From JABDBL01 sp963845445 (GTDB lineage: Bacteria > Cyanobacteriota > Vampirovibrionia > Obscuribacterales > Obscuribacteraceae): 64,000 nt of DNA. A model generated the notes under the pieces. That model had not been told where the DNA came from. It worked only from the letters and a program-made list of their open reading frames with translations, and did no database searches. The position numbers and the translations under genes were made by a program. Every line of letters begins with the position of its first letter. Position 1 is the first letter of the stretch. Below, piece by piece: positions 27,062 through 35,600 of the stretch. Location of the stretch: positions 1,178,001 to 1,242,000 of the forward strand of contig CAWJSE010000002.1 of assembly GCA_963845445.1 (NCBI GenBank), in the 5' to 3' direction.

Positions 27062-28582
27062 TTAAGAAAAAGTTTGGGCAAGCTCCGAGTCTAGATTAAT
27101 TTCCACTTCAAAGGCTCGTCCCCAGGGCAAAGAGTATTGGATTGAGCCCGGGTCAAAATCAAGTGCTCTAACCAATTTCATTGCACAAGCAGCCATTAAT
27201 CGGTCCAATACTAATTGTTGTTCAGTCTCTACTTTGTTTTCTTTGATTTTTTCACGCACTTGTGTTTGATAGGCCCAATCATCCAACAGGCGTATAAATA
27301 GCACCCTTTTGCGCCACAAATCACTTAAACCGGCAGAACTCAAAACTGCATTTAGACATGCAGAACCAACGGCTAAGGCTGACCCAACAGTGTTGCCGGT
27401 CGTGTTCCATCCTCCATAAGCCCAAATCTTACTAAAGAGTGCCGGCCTCTCAAATAAAAGATCAATCAAAGCTGGATCGGCCCCATTTGAATACGCAATG
27501 TCACAAACGACCACCGGGCCGTTGGCTTTCTCAATTAAATTGATAGCGATCCTGGCCGAATGTTTGCTATCAACTACTCTTAAATCTTCAAGCCCCGGTA
27601 GCCACATATGATCACCTTGTCTATCAGCTCCAGTGTGCACGATAACATGAAAATCCAAAGCACCGTCAGTAATATCAGTATCAACAATTTGCAGTCTCTG
27701 AGCATTAGCCTGACGCTTCATACTATCACCAATACATTGTCCTTCAAAATTACTGGTAAGCAAAGGTCCCTCGACGGCGCTATAGTGCAAAGCAATTTTA
27801 GGCATTTTATACCGTCCATCATTTAGATAGCGAGCTATCAATGTCATTAACATCTCATCAGCACCAGCATAAGCCAAAACTCCTTGCGTTGCCTTTGCCT
27901 CCGCCAAAGCGATTAACTTATTTTTTTCAGATACGTTTAGACCATATTGCCCAGAATCGTCCTGGCTAAAAATTAGAAAGTCAAATTCGCCACTAACTAC
28001 ATAATCTATAAGCCTTACATTAACAGCAAAATTTCTCTTTCGAGTAGAAAGGTAGTCTTGGCGGACAGCAGGATCTATCTTAGACTCAGCTACAGTTAGC
28101 TCACTTTCTGAATTTAAAAGACCCAATTCTTTTCTGTGAAGCAACTGTGACCAGTTAAAAATTTCCCTACCATATTGTGACCAATATAACTTTTCTTCGG
28201 TATTATCATAATTATTCGAAATACGCATGATGCTTGATTGTGCATATATTTTAAAATTGCCACCAATGCGTTTCTTCAACTTAGCTATGTTATTAGCACG
28301 CGCCAAAACAGTTTCCAAAGAGTCATCACATCGCCTCGATGGTATTAGGCCACCATACAATATACTGTCAAGACAAATGAGGATCGCACCACTCTGCAGT
28401 TTATTAGCCGCTTCATCCACCCACCGGTTTAATAAATCCAAGTCAGTAGGAGCAAACAAGGATCCCATTAAGTTTCTCGGCGGAACAAGCACATTTAAAT
28501 CTGCAAGCTCGCAAATTTGTTGAGGAAACGTATAAGTAATTGGCCTGTTGTCAGTCGGTATCAATATGACAGTTTGCTTCAT
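27062..28582 (-). CDS. DUF4127-family protein
   Basis: About 506 residues from the ATG at 28582 (a TTG two codons earlier is possible). The opening VILIPTDNRPITYTFP, then NLMGSLFAPTDLDLLNRW, ILICLDSILYGGLIPSRR and FLIFSQDDSGQYG, are the characteristic conserved stretches of DUF4127. The family is of unknown function, with suggestive Asp-rich motifs. No signal peptide, so probably cytoplasmic. It lies 23 nt downstream of a secreted hydrolase gene and appears to end the operon beginning at 31040. Confidence 0.85.
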   Translation of the reverse strand: MKQTVILIPTDNRPITYTFPQQICELADLNVLVPPRNLMGSLFAPTDLDLLNRWVDEAANKLQSGAILICLDSILYGGLIPSRRCDDSLETVLARANNIAKLKKRIGGNFKIYAQSSIMRISNNYDNTEEKLYWSQYGREIFNWSQLLHRKELGLLNSESELTVAESKIDPAVRQDYLSTRKRNFAVNVRLIDYVVSGEFDFLIFSQDDSGQYGLNVSEKNKLIALAEAKATQGVLAYAGADEMLMTLIARYLNDGRYKMPKIALHYSAVEGPLLTSNFEGQCIGDSMKRQANAQRLQIVDTDITDGALDFHVIVHTGADRQGDHMWLPGLEDLRVVDSKHSARIAINLIEKANGPVVVCDIAYSNGADPALIDLLFERPALFSKIWAYGGWNTTGNTVGSALAVGSACLNAVLSSAGLSDLWRKRVLFIRLLDDWAYQTQVREKIKENKVETEQQLVLDRLMAACAMKLVRALDFDPGSIQYSLPWGRAFEVEINLDSELAQTFS

Positions 28583-28605
28583 GTCCAAATCTTTTTTCTA
28601 TAGCA

Positions 28606-29445
28606 TTACTGCATAACAAATCGACTAGCTTCCAAAATGGATTTAATAGGTAAAGATTCAAATTTACCTTCTATTTCATATAATTTCACGCTAATGTCTC
28701 GATTAACCAAATCTCGCACCACGTCCCTCTGTAAATCAATAGGCACCGCTTTATCTTCAGTGGCAGATAATACACCAACTTTTGCCTTAGGCGGGAAAAA
28801 TATTACACTGGTATCAAAACTATTTTGCTCATAACCGATAGGCATAGGATCCTTAGCAGGTCCAAAGACATTCTCGAGGGAAGATTTAATTTCAGGCGCA
28901 GCCGTTTGTTTATAGAGATCCTCAAGACTAGCGCAAGGGCTAACTGCCACGATACCAACCACTTTATTTTTTATGTAATCAGGCGCAGTAGCAGCATAAG
29001 TTAAAGCAGTTGAGGCACCCATTGACACTCCAACTATAAGAATACGTTTTATACTAAATTCCTTTATAGTGAGACCTAAAACTTTGCTGATGTCTATTCG
29101 AGCAACAGCATTCCCCCATGATGGAGTGCGGCCATAATTAAAGGAAATAAAAGAAGCACCAGGAAATTCTTTTAAAATGGCTAAGGCCAAACTATTGTCA
29201 CCGTTCACTTTGAAAGGTTCGTTATAATCACCATTGAGACTGTGAAAATAAATTATCAAAGTATTATTTTTGCCAGGCTGAAAAGCATAATAGTCTTCAG
29301 CACCATCAATACAACTGTTAAATTTAAATACAGAATTAGATTGCAACGCGTCTGCCTTCAAATTTACCGAAGCCAGCAATAGAATCACTGAAATAAAGAG
29401 CTTTAGCCAATTTTTCTTTTTCAGAATAGGTCCATTCGATACCAA
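28606..29445 (-). CDS. Exported alpha/beta hydrolase
   Basis: 279 residues from a TTG start 9 nt after GAGGAG. An N-terminal signal sequence (about residues 10-32) is followed by strand NTLIIYFHSLNGD (oxyanion loop) and the nucleophile elbow GVSMGAST near residue 143. An acid Asp (SATEDKAVPID) lies near 237. I see no clear catalytic His near the end, where the sequence reads YEIEGKFESLP, so activity should not be taken for granted. It shares the operon of the HxlR regulator (14-nt gap). Confidence 0.65.
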   Translation of the reverse strand: MVSNGPILKKKNWLKLFISVILLLASVNLKADALQSNSVFKFNSCIDGAEDYYAFQPGKNNTLIIYFHSLNGDYNEPFKVNGDNSLALAILKEFPGASFISFNYGRTPSWGNAVARIDISKVLGLTIKEFSIKRILIVGVSMGASTALTYAATAPDYIKNKVVGIVAVSPCASLEDLYKQTAAPEIKSSLENVFGPAKDPMPIGYEQNSFDTSVIFFPPKAKVGVLSATEDKAVPIDLQRDVVRDLVNRDISVKLYEIEGKFESLPIKSILEASRFVMQ

Positions 29446-29458
29446 TTAAAAATACTCC

Positions 29459-29998
29459 TCACTCTTTTTCATAGTGTTTATTATCTGGGCTTAAAAACTC
29501 AATATCATTATTACTCAAAATTCTGCCATTGCGCGAGCGAATTTCCAATGGCGCCAATTCCAATAGATCCTGCTTATCAACCAGTCGGGGAACCGGTCTA
29601 CCGTTTGAGAAAAGCCATTTATTGCCCCACTGACTGAGAGCAACAAGAATATAAATCAATTCTTTTCCTTTATCAGTTAGAAAATATTCGCTACGTTGAC
29701 CACCAGTATTTTCCAATTGCAAGATACCATCTTCTACTAATTTTTTGAGCCTAACAGTAAGAATATTTCTTGCAATGCCTAGTCGACTCTGAAAATCACC
29801 AAATCTGCTCACCCCTGAAAATGCTTCTCTAATTATTAGCAGGGTCCACCAATGCCCAACCACTTCTAAGCAGCGAGCAATCGCACATTTTTCTTGAGCA
29901 AGACTTTTATTTCTCATGGTAAACCCATCATAGCAAAAAGTTGCATTATGAAACCATTCTTTCACCTTAAAGGTTTGGTCATCATCCAACAAGCTCAT
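29459..29998 (-). CDS. HxlR-family winged-helix transcriptional regulator
   Basis: About 179 residues from the ATG at 29998. The core CAIARCLEVVGHWWTLLII, FGDFQSRLGIARNILTVRL and GKELIYILVALSQWG is the HxlR DNA-binding domain. The Cys in EKCAIARC matches the conserved redox/electrophile-sensing Cys found in HypR/YodB-type members. An N-terminal extension of about 30 residues and a C-terminal tail are variable. Its start overlaps the end of the upstream ChaN-like gene by 17 nt, so it is likely to regulate its own operon. Confidence 0.85.
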   Translation of the reverse strand: MSLLDDDQTFKVKEWFHNATFCYDGFTMRNKSLAQEKCAIARCLEVVGHWWTLLIIREAFSGVSRFGDFQSRLGIARNILTVRLKKLVEDGILQLENTGGQRSEYFLTDKGKELIYILVALSQWGNKWLFSNGRPVPRLVDKQDLLELAPLEIRSRNGRILSNNDIEFLSPDNKHYEKE

Positions 29999-31040
29999 CG
30001 TTGTTCTTTCTTCGCTTGCCAAATAAAAAATTAGCATTAAAAATTCTGCTCATTTCTAAAATCGTTTGTTTAAAATACCTTTTCTTCCCCGTAGATATTC
30101 TGGGGTAGATTATTGTTAAATCCCAATTACTACACAAAATATGCTCAAGCGACAAAGATCTACTTTGCAGCGCGGCAAACATTTTGACATCCTTTGAAGC
30201 CAAGGCCATTGGATAAGTAAGTTCTTTTAAAAGACAGGCAAATACTTTCGGTATAAAGTCCGAATGCCAATATTGATTCACAGTTACAATATTGACGCCT
30301 TGAGACTTTAAAATGCCAGCTACTGGCATCCAATCACCTACGTTGTCATAACATAGATGCCTCTCCGGAGCCAGAAAAATAACCTTTGCTCTGCCTTCTC
30401 TCTGCAAAATACATTGTATAGCTCTTGCCATAATCTGCTCGCGCTGTGGATCAAAAGCCCGCACAGGAGTATCAGGTTCAATTGCAACCAATTTATAACC
30501 AGCCAGTCTAGCGGTTTTCAAAAGAGCTACATAATCATTTTCTCCTTTTAAGCCATAATCTGAAAGATTAACGGGGGACAGATTGGGCAAGAATTCTCCG
30601 GTTATTAAAAATACATCTAATAGCCTTTGCAAAGACTTTGGTAAAGCCAATGCAATGTGAGTAGCCCCGGACTCCCTTTTCAATCTTGGCAAAAGCATAC
30701 TAAGAAAATTCAAATGAGGATGGTGATCTAATCCTGGACGAGCAAAGCCCAAAATATCTTTTTCAATTAGCAGATTTATAAGCTTAGTATTGGGATTGTA
30801 ACCAATAACATTTAACGCTACTTTGGTCTCAATCAAGTCTTGTCCTGTCAGCTTACTAAACCCTAACTCATGCAGCAAAGAAAGCTCTTGCATATTTACC
30901 TCTTCTCTAATAAAGTTATTGCGCTCAAAATAAGGTGTGGACAGCTTTGACAAGGCAACAGATTTTGGCGCCGGAATGTTTAAACTAGGCAAAGTTCTTT
31001 TTGCTTGAATTTGGCCCATTGCTGCAATTTGCGCTATCAT
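29982..31040 (-). CDS. ChaN/erythromycin-esterase-like protein
   Basis: About 352 residues from the ATG at 31040 (GGAGATG 4 nt upstream). Reading further upstream would cross the promoter boxes. The middle part contains LDHHPHLNFLSMLLPRLKRESGATHIALALP, DYVALLKTARLAGYKLVAIEP and REQIMARAIQCILQ...KVIFLAPERHL. The order His/Asp-rich loop, helix, (R)xxxMAxxI, strand and final His resembles the ChaN/EreA/TraB superfamily. I see no signal peptide. The function is not known from sequence. It heads an operon with an HxlR regulator, a hydrolase and DUF4127, behind a quadruple PhoB-like box. Confidence 0.5.
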   Translation of the reverse strand: MIAQIAAMGQIQAKRTLPSLNIPAPKSVALSKLSTPYFERNNFIREEVNMQELSLLHELGFSKLTGQDLIETKVALNVIGYNPNTKLINLLIEKDILGFARPGLDHHPHLNFLSMLLPRLKRESGATHIALALPKSLQRLLDVFLITGEFLPNLSPVNLSDYGLKGENDYVALLKTARLAGYKLVAIEPDTPVRAFDPQREQIMARAIQCILQREGRAKVIFLAPERHLCYDNVGDWMPVAGILKSQGVNIVTVNQYWHSDFIPKVFACLLKELTYPMALASKDVKMFAALQSRSLSLEHILCSNWDLTIIYPRISTGKKRYFKQTILEMSRIFNANFLFGKRRKNNDELVG

Positions 31041-31092
31041 GATACATCTCCTTGTTTTATTAAAAACTGGTGTTTGTTCACCCAACAGAAGC

Positions 31093-31148
31093 AAACTAAC
31101 AAATAGTTGTGGCAAAATCGTGGCATTCAATGTGACAAACTTGTGGCA
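31093..31148 (-). promoter_or_regulatory. PhoB-like tandem promoter, copy C (four half-sites)
   Basis: On the minus strand there are four TGYCAC half-sites, beginning at 31148 (TGCCACAAGTT), 31137 (TGTCACATTGAA), 31125 (TGCCACGATTT) and 31114 (TGCCAC). They are spaced 11, 12 and 11 nt apart. A -10-like TAGTTT (31098 to 31093) follows 10 nt after the last. It is directed at the gene starting at 31040. Confidence 0.7.
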
Positions 31149-31190
31149 TGGATTTTCTAAATAACCTTTTGGCAAATTTTTAGGAAGAAA

Positions 31191-31961
31191 ATGAAGCGGC
31201 GCTCTATTTTAGGACCAAGAGACATCTCAGTTTTTTATACGCTTCATTTGCATCCCGCATTGAGCTTAAAACAATTGGCAGAATTATGTTTCTCTGATGT
31301 GAGCTATGAAACCGCTCGCAAAAGATTGAGACGCTTACACCAATCTGGTTATATGGAAGCCAAAACGATCCAACACAATTTGGATAAGGGACGCCCTGAG
31401 CGTCTTTACTTCTTGAACGCCAAAGCCGCCAAAGCTCTATCTGAAAATAAAGATATTTTAGAGAACTCTATTGCTACCGGTGCACCTAATACAAAACATC
31501 AGGAATACTTAACACGCCTGGCCCGATTGCATTTGGCCTGGCAAAAAACAGCAAAAGAAGAAAAATTGTTGGATCACTTCTTTATTACTAAGCGGGCTAC
31601 TAACAACAATAACAACCTTATAAAAGCAAATGAAAATGCTGATGCCACTATATCTTTTACTAGCAGAGACAGTGAAAAACAAACCATATTAGTCGTCTTA
31701 GAAACCGGCAACCTAAGACCAACCCGCCACTGGACACCAAAAATGACTGCCCTCCTTAAAACAGGACTTCCTATTTTAATTGTCACTACAACTAGACATC
31801 GCTTGGATACTCTTAGGAAATGGACTTTGCCTCTGCTCGAAGAATTCAGCCTAACTCATGAACGTTGCATGTTTATGGTGTACGAAGAAATAATCAGATA
31901 TGGATTTTTATCCATTAGCGCTTATAGCACCACCGGCAATGCCATGAAAATTCCTGCCTAA
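31191..31961 (+). CDS. Replication-relaxation family protein
   Basis: 256 residues with AGGAAG just upstream of the ATG. The N-terminus is a winged helix (ALSLKQLAELCF, then YETARKRLRRLHQSGYMEA) as in the replication-relaxation (Replic_Relax) family, which is linked to plasmid or conjugative-element replication and transfer. The C-terminal part has ETGNLRPTRHWTPKM, a segment typical of that family. It is the only gene in the window with a hint of plasmid-type replication and may belong with the VirB/VirD4 genes at 5-15 kb, though 16 kb separates them. Confidence 0.7.
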   Translation: MKRRSILGPRDISVFYTLHLHPALSLKQLAELCFSDVSYETARKRLRRLHQSGYMEAKTIQHNLDKGRPERLYFLNAKAAKALSENKDILENSIATGAPNTKHQEYLTRLARLHLAWQKTAKEEKLLDHFFITKRATNNNNNLIKANENADATISFTSRDSEKQTILVVLETGNLRPTRHWTPKMTALLKTGLPILIVTTTRHRLDTLRKWTLPLLEEFSLTHERCMFMVYEEIIRYGFLSISAYSTTGNAMKIPA

Positions 31962-31973
31962 GCCATCGAAAAT

Positions 31974-32450
31974 ATGATCAAATATCAAACTCGAGCCATT
32001 CTATGTAAAAGCCTCCCACTTATTGCTATGTCGCTCTATAGCTTACCTTTATATGCTCAATCGCCAAGTGACACAAACAATCCTACCCCACAGCCAACTC
32101 AGTACCAAAACGTTCCGCAACCAAGCCCACCTGATGCTCCAGATTTTGGACCTTATATGGCCGATTTACAGAGGCGTTTAAAACGAACTTGGTTTCCACC
32201 TAAAGGTTATGAAGACAAAATAGTGGTTGTAAAATTTAAAGTGCATCGACAAGGTGAAATATCTAATTTATGTTTGGAGCGCTCGTCAGGTTTTCCCCTT
32301 GCGGATCAAGCAGCGCTAAAAGCAGTAGAGATCTGTCCTTTCCGACCGCTACCCATGCAGTCTCCAGATAGTGTTGAGATCCAATTTACTTTTGACTATA
32401 ATGTATTCTATGGGGCCAGTGGATTAAAAAGAACCTTGGACAAACCATGA
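31974..32450 (+). CDS. Secreted TonB C-terminal-like protein, copy 1
   Basis: 158 residues: signal peptide (cleavage after YAQ near residue 30), a Pro/Gln/Asn linker, then a TonB C-terminal-type domain, FGPYMADLQRRLKRTWFPP, VVVKFKVHRQGEISNL, SSGFPLADQAALKAVE and a final FTFDYNV strand. In TonB this domain contacts outer-membrane receptors. Here there is no transmembrane anchor other than the signal, so it is an exported single-domain form. It overlaps the next gene, a close relative, by 4 nt (ATGA). Confidence 0.8.
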   Translation: MIKYQTRAILCKSLPLIAMSLYSLPLYAQSPSDTNNPTPQPTQYQNVPQPSPPDAPDFGPYMADLQRRLKRTWFPPKGYEDKIVVVKFKVHRQGEISNLCLERSSGFPLADQAALKAVEICPFRPLPMQSPDSVEIQFTFDYNVFYGASGLKRTLDKP

Positions 32451-32866
32451 CTAGTTACCGCTACCCACTTATTTTCATCTCTGTAGCGGCTCTATCAATG
32501 TATTGTCTAGCATCGCTCGCACAATATCCAGAATCTTCGACTCCAACCAACAACTTAAGTGCAAATGTAGATTATGGTCCATACATGACTGATTTGCAGC
32601 GTAGAGTGAAAAAGTATTGGTTGCCACCCAAAAGCTATAAGGAAAGGAAGAGAGTGACGGTAGCATTTAAAATTCATAGAAACGGTGCTCTATCTGATTT
32701 ACACATAGAGCATTCGTCAGGATCCGAGATCGCCGATAAAGCAGCCTTAGATGCTGTTGAAAAAGCATCGCCGTTATTGCCCTTGCCCATAGGAGAATCA
32801 AAAGAATCCGTTGAATCCACATTTACTTTCGACTATAACATGGTAAATAATGGAAAATCACAATAA
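32447..32866 (+). CDS. Secreted TonB C-terminal-like protein, copy 2
   Basis: 139 residues with a signal peptide (to SLAQ near residue 26) and the same domain as its upstream neighbour: YGPYMTDLQRRVKKYWLPP, VTVAFKIHRNGALSDL, HSSGSEIADKAALDAVE. It is a tandem duplicate. The shorter linker and different basic residues suggest divergence of partner. It is translationally coupled to copy 1. Confidence 0.8.
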   Translation: MTSYRYPLIFISVAALSMYCLASLAQYPESSTPTNNLSANVDYGPYMTDLQRRVKKYWLPPKSYKERKRVTVAFKIHRNGALSDLHIEHSSGSEIADKAALDAVEKASPLLPLPIGESKESVESTFTFDYNMVNNGKSQ

Positions 32867-32885
32867 ATTACTAGCGCAAAACAAG

Positions 32886-32966
32886 ATGGTTATTTACAAA
32901 GTGACTACACTGACTTTTTTTCTATCAGCCTGTTTGGCTGCGTCCTATAACGTTTCTGCAAAATGA
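32886..32966 (+). pseudogene. Possible vestigial third copy, signal peptide only
   Basis: Twenty nt after copy 2, an ATG opens a 26-residue frame consisting almost wholly of a signal-like sequence (MVIYKVTTLTFFLSACLAAS...). It then stops inside the 3' end of the convergent ABC gene. It looks like the decapitated start of another exported gene. A free small peptide is the alternative. Confidence 0.3.
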
Positions 32967-33919
32967 CAAGCTGAAAAATGGCCCGGTTGAATTTCTCTAA
33001 GTGCAGGTTCTTCAACTTTACAACGGTCCTGTACTATTGGACAACGTGTATGAAAGGCGCAGCCTGGTGGTGGATTCGCTGGACTAGGTAAGTCACCATG
33101 CAAAATAATCCGCTTGCTGCGATCAAAATTAGGATCTGGTATCGGAGCTGCACTAATAAGAGCTTTGGAGTAAGGATGCAGAGGATGTTTGTAGACATCT
33201 TCTGATTTAGCTAGTTCAACTAATTTACCTAAATACATAACTGCCACTCGATCACTGATGTATCTGACAACATCAAGATTATGAGCAATAAATAGATAGG
33301 TGAGCTTAAATTCCTTTTTTAAATCTAGAAGCAAATTCAAAATTTGCGCCTGGACGCTTACGTCCAAAGCCGATACTGGCTCGTCAGCAACAATTAATCT
33401 GGGTTGCAAAGCTAAAGCACGAGCTATGCCTATACGCTGTCTCTGCCCTCCAGAGAATTGATGCGGATATCTATTAGCCATTTCTTTATTCAAACCAACT
33501 AAATCAAGTAATTCAAAAACTCGTTCTTTCAAGTTTATTTTGCTCACCGTCTTATGCACCACCAACGGTTCTGACACGATATCAAATACATTCATACGTG
33601 GATCTAAGCTAGCATAAGGATTTTGAAAAACAATTTGCAAATCACGTCTGAGCTTCTTCAAAATCACTGGATTTGAATTAAGCACGTCTGTTTGCTCGAA
33701 AAACACATTACCTTGCGTGGCTGGCAAAAGACGAAGTATGACCCTGCCTAAAGTAGACTTACCACAGCCGGATTCACCTACCAGCCCTAGTGTCTCTCCA
33801 GCCTCAATTGTCAGATTAATACCATCTAGCGCACGAACGGCACCAACCTGTCTGCAAAAAAATCCCTTACGGATAGGAAAATGCTTTTTTAAATTAGTAA
33901 CAGTAAGAAGTGCTGACAA
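32945..33919 (-). CDS. Oligopeptide/dipeptide ABC transporter ATP-binding protein (OppF-type)
   Basis: 324 residues. Walker A GESGCGKST near residue 50, signature SGGQRQR near 157, Walker B LIVADEP near 177 with following SALDVSVQ, and the H-loop. The C-terminus carries the oligopeptide-transporter extension with GCAFHTRCP and CHFAE, whose Cys residues in OppF/DppF relatives bind an Fe-S cluster. It works as half of an OppDF-type ATPase pair that drives peptide import. No permease or binding-protein gene is adjacent, so its partners lie outside this window. Confidence 0.92.
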   Translation of the reverse strand: MSALLTVTNLKKHFPIRKGFFCRQVGAVRALDGINLTIEAGETLGLVGESGCGKSTLGRVILRLLPATQGNVFFEQTDVLNSNPVILKKLRRDLQIVFQNPYASLDPRMNVFDIVSEPLVVHKTVSKINLKERVFELLDLVGLNKEMANRYPHQFSGGQRQRIGIARALALQPRLIVADEPVSALDVSVQAQILNLLLDLKKEFKLTYLFIAHNLDVVRYISDRVAVMYLGKLVELAKSEDVYKHPLHPYSKALISAAPIPDPNFDRSKRIILHGDLPSPANPPPGCAFHTRCPIVQDRCKVEEPALREIQPGHFSACHFAETL

Positions 33920-33988
33920 AATATTCTATCCAAAAAACCAGGACACACTTACACTATAACTTATTTATACTCAATTGGACTTGAGTGT

Positions 33989-34429
33989 TTAGTATGGGAT
34001 TTTCACTGAAAACTTATTTAAAGTAGTATCTAATAGCAAAAGAAATTTTTCGGCTAATTGACGATTAATATCTTGTTGCATATCGCACTGAGGCGGAATC
34101 CGGCACCAATTGCTAGTGTGCACGCGCGCCTCATGACACTTACAATAGCAGTGATTCGGCCGTCGGTGCCGATGTCGCATTATAGCCATTCGACGAAAGC
34201 GCATCTTTATTCTACTTGGCAAGAATGACATTACTTTGCCAGAATTATTCAACAAAGTGAGAGCTGTTCTGCGCGGAACCCTTTCAGGCTCTTTTTGCAC
34301 GCCTTCATACCATCCCCACAATTCAGCGTGAACTTCTCGCGGTTTGGGCTCACGAATAAAAACCACCCAAAAAACGCAATAAAGAATGCTAAGCTCAATT
34401 CCTATGATTAAATAGGCGAACATAATCAC
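33989..34429 (-). CDS. Hypothetical single-span membrane protein with Cys/His-rich segment
   Basis: 146 residues: an N-terminal transmembrane helix (about 4-25), a cytoplasmic-type Pro/Arg-rich stretch, then RHRHRRPNHCYCKCHEARVH near residues 85-104 followed by more Cys. The Cys/His cluster could bind a metal ion. No family recognised. A degenerate PhoB-like half-site with TAAGAT spacing lies upstream at 34508-34530. Confidence 0.55.
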   Translation of the reverse strand: MIMFAYLIIGIELSILYCVFWVVFIREPKPREVHAELWGWYEGVQKEPERVPRRTALTLLNNSGKVMSFLPSRIKMRFRRMAIMRHRHRRPNHCYCKCHEARVHTSNWCRIPPQCDMQQDINRQLAEKFLLLLDTTLNKFSVKIPY

Positions 34430-34657
34430 TCCGGAGCTTTAAAAAAACCCAGACACAAAGCGCCACACGAAGGATAGGTCTAAATCATTACAGGATGCAG
34501 GTGTATGATCTTAACTAAGTCTTTGTGACAAAGATATGGTTTTTTAATATACATACAGATATCAAGTGATTAAATATTTTCACACTGAAATACTCTAACC
34601 ATTTGTCCCCATTGCATTCTAGACACTAGGACACTTCTTCTTTATTACTCTTCAACA

Positions 34658-35581
34658 ATGGTCCTCTTGCGAAAACACCATATGCCTGAATATTTCTCGC
34701 TCGCACTAATCGGCCACCCGTTATCTCATTCTTTGTCACCGGTTTTGCACAATGCCGCTTTAAAGTCTGCCGGACTAGATGGCAATTATCAACTTATTGA
34801 CATAGAACCAAAAGATTTCTATGGGCATTTCGCACAATCACTACCTAAAAATTTGATTGGATTCAATGTCACCATCCCCTATAAAGAAGACATGTATAAA
34901 CTGATGTCCAATAAAAGTTTCGAAGCAAAGCTTGTCGGGGCAATTAATACAGTCAAGATCGAGAAAGACGGTATCTTTAGTGGACACAATACAGATCTTT
35001 TAGGATTTAAGGAATCTTTTAAAAGTTCTTTCAACATCGACTTAAAAGACAAGCATGCTTTTGTCATTGGTGCAGGTGGTTCCGCCAAAGCAATAGTAAT
35101 TGGCTTAGCCCAAATGGGCATAGCAAAAATTCGCATAAAAGCAAGAGATGTAATCAAAGGAAATTCATTCATAGAAGAAATCAAAGCGAATCTGGCTCAA
35201 TTCCAAGAAAACGAATTGACGATACCGGAAATTGTATCTGCTGACAGCAAAGACACAAGCACAATTGACGAGCCGATTGCAGCCATGATAAATACAAGTC
35301 CATTAGGTTTACATGGAGAGACTGCACCAAAATGGTTGAATGAAATTTTAGATATATTGCCAAATACCTGCATATGCTTCGATTTGGTATATCGCAAAGA
35401 TAAATCCAAACCAACAGTCACTCAAGCAGCCATTGCCAAAAACTTACCAGCAATAGACGGACTATCAATGCTCATTCATCAAGCCCGATCTTCATTCGAG
35501 TACTGGACAGGAGTGGATGTGCCTACAAAAGTATTTTTCGAAAGCTTAGGTCTTAAAACTCAAGAATCAAAATTACCGTAG
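34658..35581 (+). CDS. aroE: Shikimate dehydrogenase
   Basis: Reduces 3-dehydroshikimate to shikimate with NADPH. Substrate-binding GHPLSHSLSPVLHNAAL near residue 17, the catalytic Lys in NVTIPYKED near 74, NTDLLGF near 110, and the dinucleotide-binding IGAGGSAKA near 130 are all present. QARSSFEYWTG near the end is typical. The first ATG (34658) has no ribosome site, and the ATG at 34682 (MPEYFSLALIGHP) matches the usual family length better. It precedes aroA by 20 nt, so the two form an operon. Confidence 0.92.
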   Translation: MVLLRKHHMPEYFSLALIGHPLSHSLSPVLHNAALKSAGLDGNYQLIDIEPKDFYGHFAQSLPKNLIGFNVTIPYKEDMYKLMSNKSFEAKLVGAINTVKIEKDGIFSGHNTDLLGFKESFKSSFNIDLKDKHAFVIGAGGSAKAIVIGLAQMGIAKIRIKARDVIKGNSFIEEIKANLAQFQENELTIPEIVSADSKDTSTIDEPIAAMINTSPLGLHGETAPKWLNEILDILPNTCICFDLVYRKDKSKPTVTQAAIAKNLPAIDGLSMLIHQARSSFEYWTGVDVPTKVFFESLGLKTQESKLP

Positions 35582-35600
35582 AGAATCTAGAATAAATTAA

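Noticed and set aside
31041..31175. Longer N-terminus for the ChaN-like protein
   Set aside because: It would place the four PhoB-like half-sites inside the coding sequence. The ATG at 31040 has a strong ribosome site.
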